Shown here one piece after another: positions 61,026 through 64,000 of a stretch of DNA of 64,000 nucleotides; within the stretch, counting starts at the first letter, position 1; the number at the start of each line of letters is the position of its first letter. The DNA comes from Serinicoccus sediminis (GTDB lineage Bacteria > Actinomycetota > Actinomycetes > Actinomycetales > Dermatophilaceae): the NCBI RefSeq assembly GCF_004153545.1, contig NZ_SDVA01000002.1, positions 183,829-247,828 on the forward strand. The letters are read 5' to 3'. The translations under genes were made by a program, and so were the position numbers. The notes under the pieces were generated by a model that saw only the letters and a program-made list of their open reading frames with translations, had not been told where the DNA came from and did no database searches.

Positions 61026-62090
61026 ATGTCCTCGGTGCTCCTGCTGTCCAGCAACGGAGCGGGGATGGGGCACCTGACCCGCCTGCTCGCCTACGCGCGG
61101 CGGATGCCGCCGCAGGTCCGGCGGCACGTGGTGTCGCTGTCGCAGGCGGTGCCGGTGGTCGAGGCCGAGGGGCTGCCCTGGGAGTACCTCGCCTCGCAGG
61201 GCGCCTCCGGGCTGCGGCCCGCGGCGTGGCGGCGGCTGTTCGCCGAGCAGGTCGCCGAGATCCTCCACCGCGTCGACCCGGACGTGCTCGTCTTCGACGG
61301 CACCCACCCCTACTCCGGGCTGGACGAGGCGCTCGCCAGCCACCCCCGCACGCGTGCCGTCTGGTCGCGGCGGGGGATGTGGCGGGCCGGCCGCAACGCC
61401 GACCAGCTGGCCAAGACGGCGTGGTTCGACGCGGTGGTCGAGCCGGGCGACCTGTCGGCGGCCGCCGACCGCGGCGCCACCGCGACGGTGCCGGAGGACG
61501 CGGTCCTGCGGGTGCCGCCGGTGACCCTGCTGGACCCGGGGCAGACGCACGACCGGGCCGACGCCCGCGCGGCCCTCGGGCTGCCCGCCGAGGGGGCCCT
61601 CGCGCTCGTCTCGCTCGGGGCCGGCAACATCAACGACACCGACGACGAGGTGGGGGCGGCCGCCGCGGCCCTGACCGAGCGGGGCATCGGGGTGTGCGTC
61701 ACCGCCCCGGCGATCGCCGAGCGGGCGTATGCCGGTGACGTGCACCTCGTGCGCCACTTCCCGCTGTCCGAGCACTACCGGGCCTTCGACCTGGTCGTGG
61801 CCGCGGCCGGCTACAACTCCTTCCACGAGTCGCTGCGCCTGGGCGTGCCGACCCTGCTCGTCCCCAACCGGCACACCTCGCTGGACGACCAGGAGGCGCG
61901 GGCCGGCGAGGCCGCCCGGCGCGGCTGGGCGCTCAGCGCCCCCACGCTCACGTCAGGGGCGGCCGGGCCCCTGGTCGACGAGCTGCTGGCGCGCGGCGAG
62001 CAGCTCGCCGCGGCGGCCACGGGTGCCGACCCCGGCAACGGGGCGCAGGCCGCCGCGGACCACATCCTCGCCGTGGCGGGCGCGGCGTGA
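61026..62090 (+). CDS. GT28-like glycosyltransferase
   Basis: A 354-residue GT-B protein related to MurG/UDP-GlcNAc transferases. The N-terminus VLLLSSNGAGMGHLTRLLAY has the Gly-rich acceptor loop. The C-terminal motif VVAAAGYNSFHESLRLGVP plus TLLVPNRHTSLDDQEARA matches the nucleotide-binding part of GT28. It is divergent from the wecC gene and first in an operon with wecB. It probably transfers a HexNAc or ManNAcA unit. Confidence 0.85.
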   Translation: MSSVLLLSSNGAGMGHLTRLLAYARRMPPQVRRHVVSLSQAVPVVEAEGLPWEYLASQGASGLRPAAWRRLFAEQVAEILHRVDPDVLVFDGTHPYSGLDEALASHPRTRAVWSRRGMWRAGRNADQLAKTAWFDAVVEPGDLSAAADRGATATVPEDAVLRVPPVTLLDPGQTHDRADARAALGLPAEGALALVSLGAGNINDTDDEVGAAAAALTERGIGVCVTAPAIAERAYAGDVHLVRHFPLSEHYRAFDLVVAAAGYNSFHESLRLGVPTLLVPNRHTSLDDQEARAGEAARRGWALSAPTLTSGAAGPLVDELLARGEQLAAAATGADPGNGAQAAADHILAVAGAA

Positions 62091-62713
62091 CCCCCACCCC
62101 GGCGCAGCGGCGCCGTCAGCAGACCGTCGCCCGCTGGACCCGGCGGCTGCCGGGCTACCGGCTGGCCCTGGAGGAGGTATTGCCCCGGGTGCGGCGCAGC
62201 GCGACCCTGTCGGACCTGGCGTGGCGCGTCTTCGCGCCCCGTCACGGGGCGGGCCACGTCGACGTGCCGATGCGGGCCGGGCGGGGCGTCACCGGGGCCG
62301 ACGTCGCGCGGCTGCCCGTGGTGGGGGTCGTCGCCACCGGGCTGGAGGAGGCGGCCGCGGAGCGGCTTATCGACGAGGTGTGCGCGCTGCAGCGGGAGCT
62401 GGGCTCCTTCCGCCCGCTCTTCGTCCTCGACCTGCCGCTCTTCGCCGTCGCCCGGCGCCACGACGTCGTGCTCGAGCTGGTCGTGCCGCAGGAGGTCTTC
62501 GCCCGCGGCGCCCACGGCGACCCGGACGGGTGGGCGGACCACGTGGCCCGCCGGCTGGCGGGCATCGTCGACCACTACCAGCTCTGGCACCTCGCCCGGG
62601 CCGACGCCGACGGCCTGGACCCCGCGGACGTGCGGCTGCTGCGGGTGATCGGCGAGCGGCTCCCGGCCGACCTGGAGGTGCACGCCACGGGCGAGGGGCA
62701 GGAGCACGGATGA
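62087..62713 (+). CDS. Unknown protein of the polysaccharide operon
   Basis: A 208-residue soluble protein. The basic N-terminus (TPAQRRRQQTVARWTRR) might bind membrane lipids. The middle (VVGVVATGLEEAAAERLIDEV, then FRPLFVLDLPLFAVARRHDVVLELV split) reads like one alternating alpha/beta unit. The end is helical (LARADADGLDPADVRLL). The GTG start overlaps the glycosyltransferase stop and its own stop overlaps wecB, so it is tightly embedded. I recognise no family. Confidence 0.8.
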   Translation: MTPTPAQRRRQQTVARWTRRLPGYRLALEEVLPRVRRSATLSDLAWRVFAPRHGAGHVDVPMRAGRGVTGADVARLPVVGVVATGLEEAAAERLIDEVCALQRELGSFRPLFVLDLPLFAVARRHDVVLELVVPQEVFARGAHGDPDGWADHVARRLAGIVDHYQLWHLARADADGLDPADVRLLRVIGERLPADLEVHATGEGQEHG

Positions 62714-63813
62714 CGCACCGACCGCTGGTCCTGCACGTCACCGGCGCCCGACCCAACTTCCCCAAGGCCGCGCCCGTCATCGAGGCCCTGGGCGCGCACG
62801 AGGTCGAGCAGCTGCTCGTGCACACCGGCCAGCACTACGACGACCGCATGAGCCAGGTCTTCTTCAGCGAGCTCGGGCTGCCCCGGCCGGACGTGGACCT
62901 GGGCATCGGGTCGGGAACCCACGCCGGGCAGACCGCGGCGGCCATGGTGGGGCTCGAGGAGGTCATGCTCGAGCGGCGCCCGGCGCTGGTGGTGGTCTAC
63001 GGAGACGTCAACTCCACGGTCGCCGCGGCGCTCGTCGCGGCGAAGCTGCACATCCCGGTCGCCCACGTCGAGGCCGGGCTGCGGTCCTTCGACCGCACGA
63101 TGCCGGAGGAGGTCAACCGGGTGGTCACCGACCGCATCAGCGACCTGCTGCTGGTGACCTGCGCCGACGCGGCGGACCACCTGCGCGCCGAGGGGGCCGA
63201 CCCGGCGACCGTCCACCTGGTGGGCAACCCCATGATCGACACGCTCCTGCGGCACCGCGGGCGCCTGGACGAGGGGCGGGCCAGGAGCGAGGTCGGGCTG
63301 CCCGGCGCCGGGGACTACGTCCTGGCCACCCTGCACCGGCCGGGGAACGTCGACGACCGTGAGCACGCGCGCCGGGCGGTGGCGACCCTGCACCAGGTGG
63401 CCGACCACTGCCCGGTGGTCCTCCCCATGCATCCGCGCAGCCGGCCGCGGCTGCTCGACGTCGGGCTCCTCGACCACCCGGGGATCCGGCCGTCCGACCC
63501 GCTCGGCTACCTCGGTTTCCTCTCGCTGGTGCAGGGCGCCTCCGTCGTGGTGACCGACTCCGGTGGCGTCCAGGAGGAGACCACCGTCCTCGGGGTGCCC
63601 TGCCTCACCCTGCGGCCCAGCACCGAGCGTCCGGTGACCATCACGCACGGCACCAACGCCCTCACCACCCACGCCGAGCTGCCGGGGGCCGTGGCGGCCC
63701 GGCTGGCGGCCGGGCGACCCGCCCCGGGGAGCACGCCGGTGCCGCCGCTCTGGGACGGGCACGCCGGCCCGCGCATCGCGGCGGTGCTGGCGGGTGCCCT
63801 GCGGGCGGCCTGA
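62710..63813 (+). CDS. wecB: UDP-N-acetylglucosamine 2-epimerase (non-hydrolysing)
   Basis: A 367-residue GT-B-fold epimerase that interconverts UDP-GlcNAc and UDP-ManNAc. Family motifs are TGARPNFPKAAPVIEAL, TGQHYDDRMSQVFF, HVEAGLRS (Glu121), MPEEVNRVVTD, LHRPGNVDD (His209) and VTDSGGVQEE. It feeds the WecC-like dehydrogenase encoded 1.8 kb upstream on the other strand. The ATG overlaps the unknown gene's stop by 4 nt. Confidence 0.96.
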   Translation: MTHRPLVLHVTGARPNFPKAAPVIEALGAHEVEQLLVHTGQHYDDRMSQVFFSELGLPRPDVDLGIGSGTHAGQTAAAMVGLEEVMLERRPALVVVYGDVNSTVAAALVAAKLHIPVAHVEAGLRSFDRTMPEEVNRVVTDRISDLLLVTCADAADHLRAEGADPATVHLVGNPMIDTLLRHRGRLDEGRARSEVGLPGAGDYVLATLHRPGNVDDREHARRAVATLHQVADHCPVVLPMHPRSRPRLLDVGLLDHPGIRPSDPLGYLGFLSLVQGASVVVTDSGGVQEETTVLGVPCLTLRPSTERPVTITHGTNALTTHAELPGAVAARLAAGRPAPGSTPVPPLWDGHAGPRIAAVLAGALRAA

Positions 63814-63987
63814 GTGGAGGCCGACGACGCGGCGGTGCTGCTCGGGGCTCACCCGCACGGCTACCTCGTGCTCGTCGGCGACGCGCAGCGGGACGTGCCC
63901 GGTGACTGCCGGGGGTGGCGGGTGCGGCCCGACCTGTTGTCTGGGACCACCCTGGTGCTGCAGCCGCGGACCGTCGTGGCCCTGGCC
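63814..63987 (+). CDS. Start of an unknown gene, cut by the contig end
   Basis: GTG 63814 follows the wecB stop immediately (TGAGTG). It opens a frame reading VEADDAAVLLGAHPHGYLVLVGD and continuing to the end. About 58 codons are real; the last 13 bases appear to be adapter, so the final residues are not trustworthy. It is probably a further member of the polysaccharide operon. Too little is present to name it. Confidence 0.55.
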
Positions 63988-64000
63988 CTTATACACATCT
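63988..64000. other. Residual Tn5/Nextera mosaic-end sequence at contig end
   Basis: The last 13 bases, CTTATACACATCT, equal the end of the 19-bp Tn5 mosaic end used in transposase library kits. The six bases before it (CTGGCC) match four of the remaining six positions. The A/T-rich run is foreign to the surrounding DNA of about 72% GC. Confidence 0.85.

Noticed and set aside
59772..62090. A 772-codon frame running antisense to wecC and then into the GT28-like gene
   Set aside because: Only the part from ATG 61026 has family motifs. The upstream 418 codons are the shadow of the dehydrogenase on the other strand.
1..64000. tRNA, rRNA or insertion sequence genes
   Set aside because: No T-arm-like GGTTCGA-type cores in the gaps, no rRNA stretches, and no transposase motifs or paired terminal repeats were seen on reading through.
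63988..64000. A genuine mobile element end (Tn5/IS50)
   Set aside because: Only the outer mosaic end is present, exactly at the contig edge, without transposase or target duplication. Library adapter is far more likely.

Overview
This window reads as chromosomal DNA of a very high-GC actinobacterium (Micrococcales-like; Intrasporangiaceae or Ornithinimicrobium relatives are a reasonable guess). The reasons are the near-universal G/C at third codon positions, frequent GTG starts and 4-nt ATGA/GTGA gene overlaps, an F420-type oxidoreductase, an ECF42-type sigma factor, and the rpsF-ssb-rpsR-rplI and dnaB genes that lie near oriC in many actinobacteria. The right edge is not natural sequence. 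Its last 13 bases match the end of the Tn5/Nextera mosaic end, so this is probably a contig end with residual adapter.

Layout. 1-13.6 kb is housekeeping and accessory: an F420-dependent oxidoreductase (cut by the left edge), a large KatE catalase, short-chain and zinc dehydrogenases, a small alarmone synthetase, an LssY-C membrane protein, a MarR regulator divergent from two NAD(P)-binding proteins with an operator between them, an MFS transporter, and a YCII/DGPF protein with its ECF42 sigma factor. 13.7-20.7 kb holds a zinc dehydrogenase and a catabolic operon: GntP permease, DUF1537 four-carbon acid sugar kinase, PdxA2-like dehydrogenase, DeoR regulator and a 3-hydroxyacid dehydrogenase. 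Its likely substrate is D-threonate or a related tetronate. 20.7-27.1 kb carries an oxidoreductase-methyltransferase fusion divergent from an XRE-cupin regulator, a NarL-type two-component system, and a PIN toxin whose antitoxin gene is broken.

27.3-41.3 kb is a replication/ribosome block split by an accessory operon. dnaB is interrupted in its P-loop by a 400-residue class 3 intein carrying a LAGLIDADG endonuclease with two predicted zinc ribbons. Upstream of dnaB lie a cluster of DnaA-box-like sequences and a perfect CIRCE element driving hsp20. A MATE transporter follows. Then comes a six-gene LacI-controlled beta-mannoside operon (regulator, binding lipoprotein, two permeases, GH130 phosphorylase, Tat-exported putative glycosidase). 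Finally there is rplI-rpsR-ssb-rpsF. The mannoside operon sits between rplI and the MATE/dnaB genes, which are close neighbours in many relatives.

41.6 kb to the end is a cell-surface polysaccharide locus arranged as several divergent operons. It encodes UDP-glucose dehydrogenase, two tandem acyltransferase-3/SGNH O-acetylases, a TupA-like ATP-grasp ligase, four glycosyltransferases (two of them very large), a TagGH-type ABC exporter, UDP-ManNAc dehydrogenase, a GT28-like glycosyltransferase, UDP-GlcNAc 2-epimerase and two unknowns. Together these fit synthesis, decoration and ABC export of an anionic teichuronic-acid-like polymer containing N-acetylmannosaminuronic acid.

Across the whole window the octamer GGTATGCC (either strand) occurs 22 times by hand count, against about 2 expected from composition. 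It forces otherwise rare codons, so it looks like a selected DNA word.
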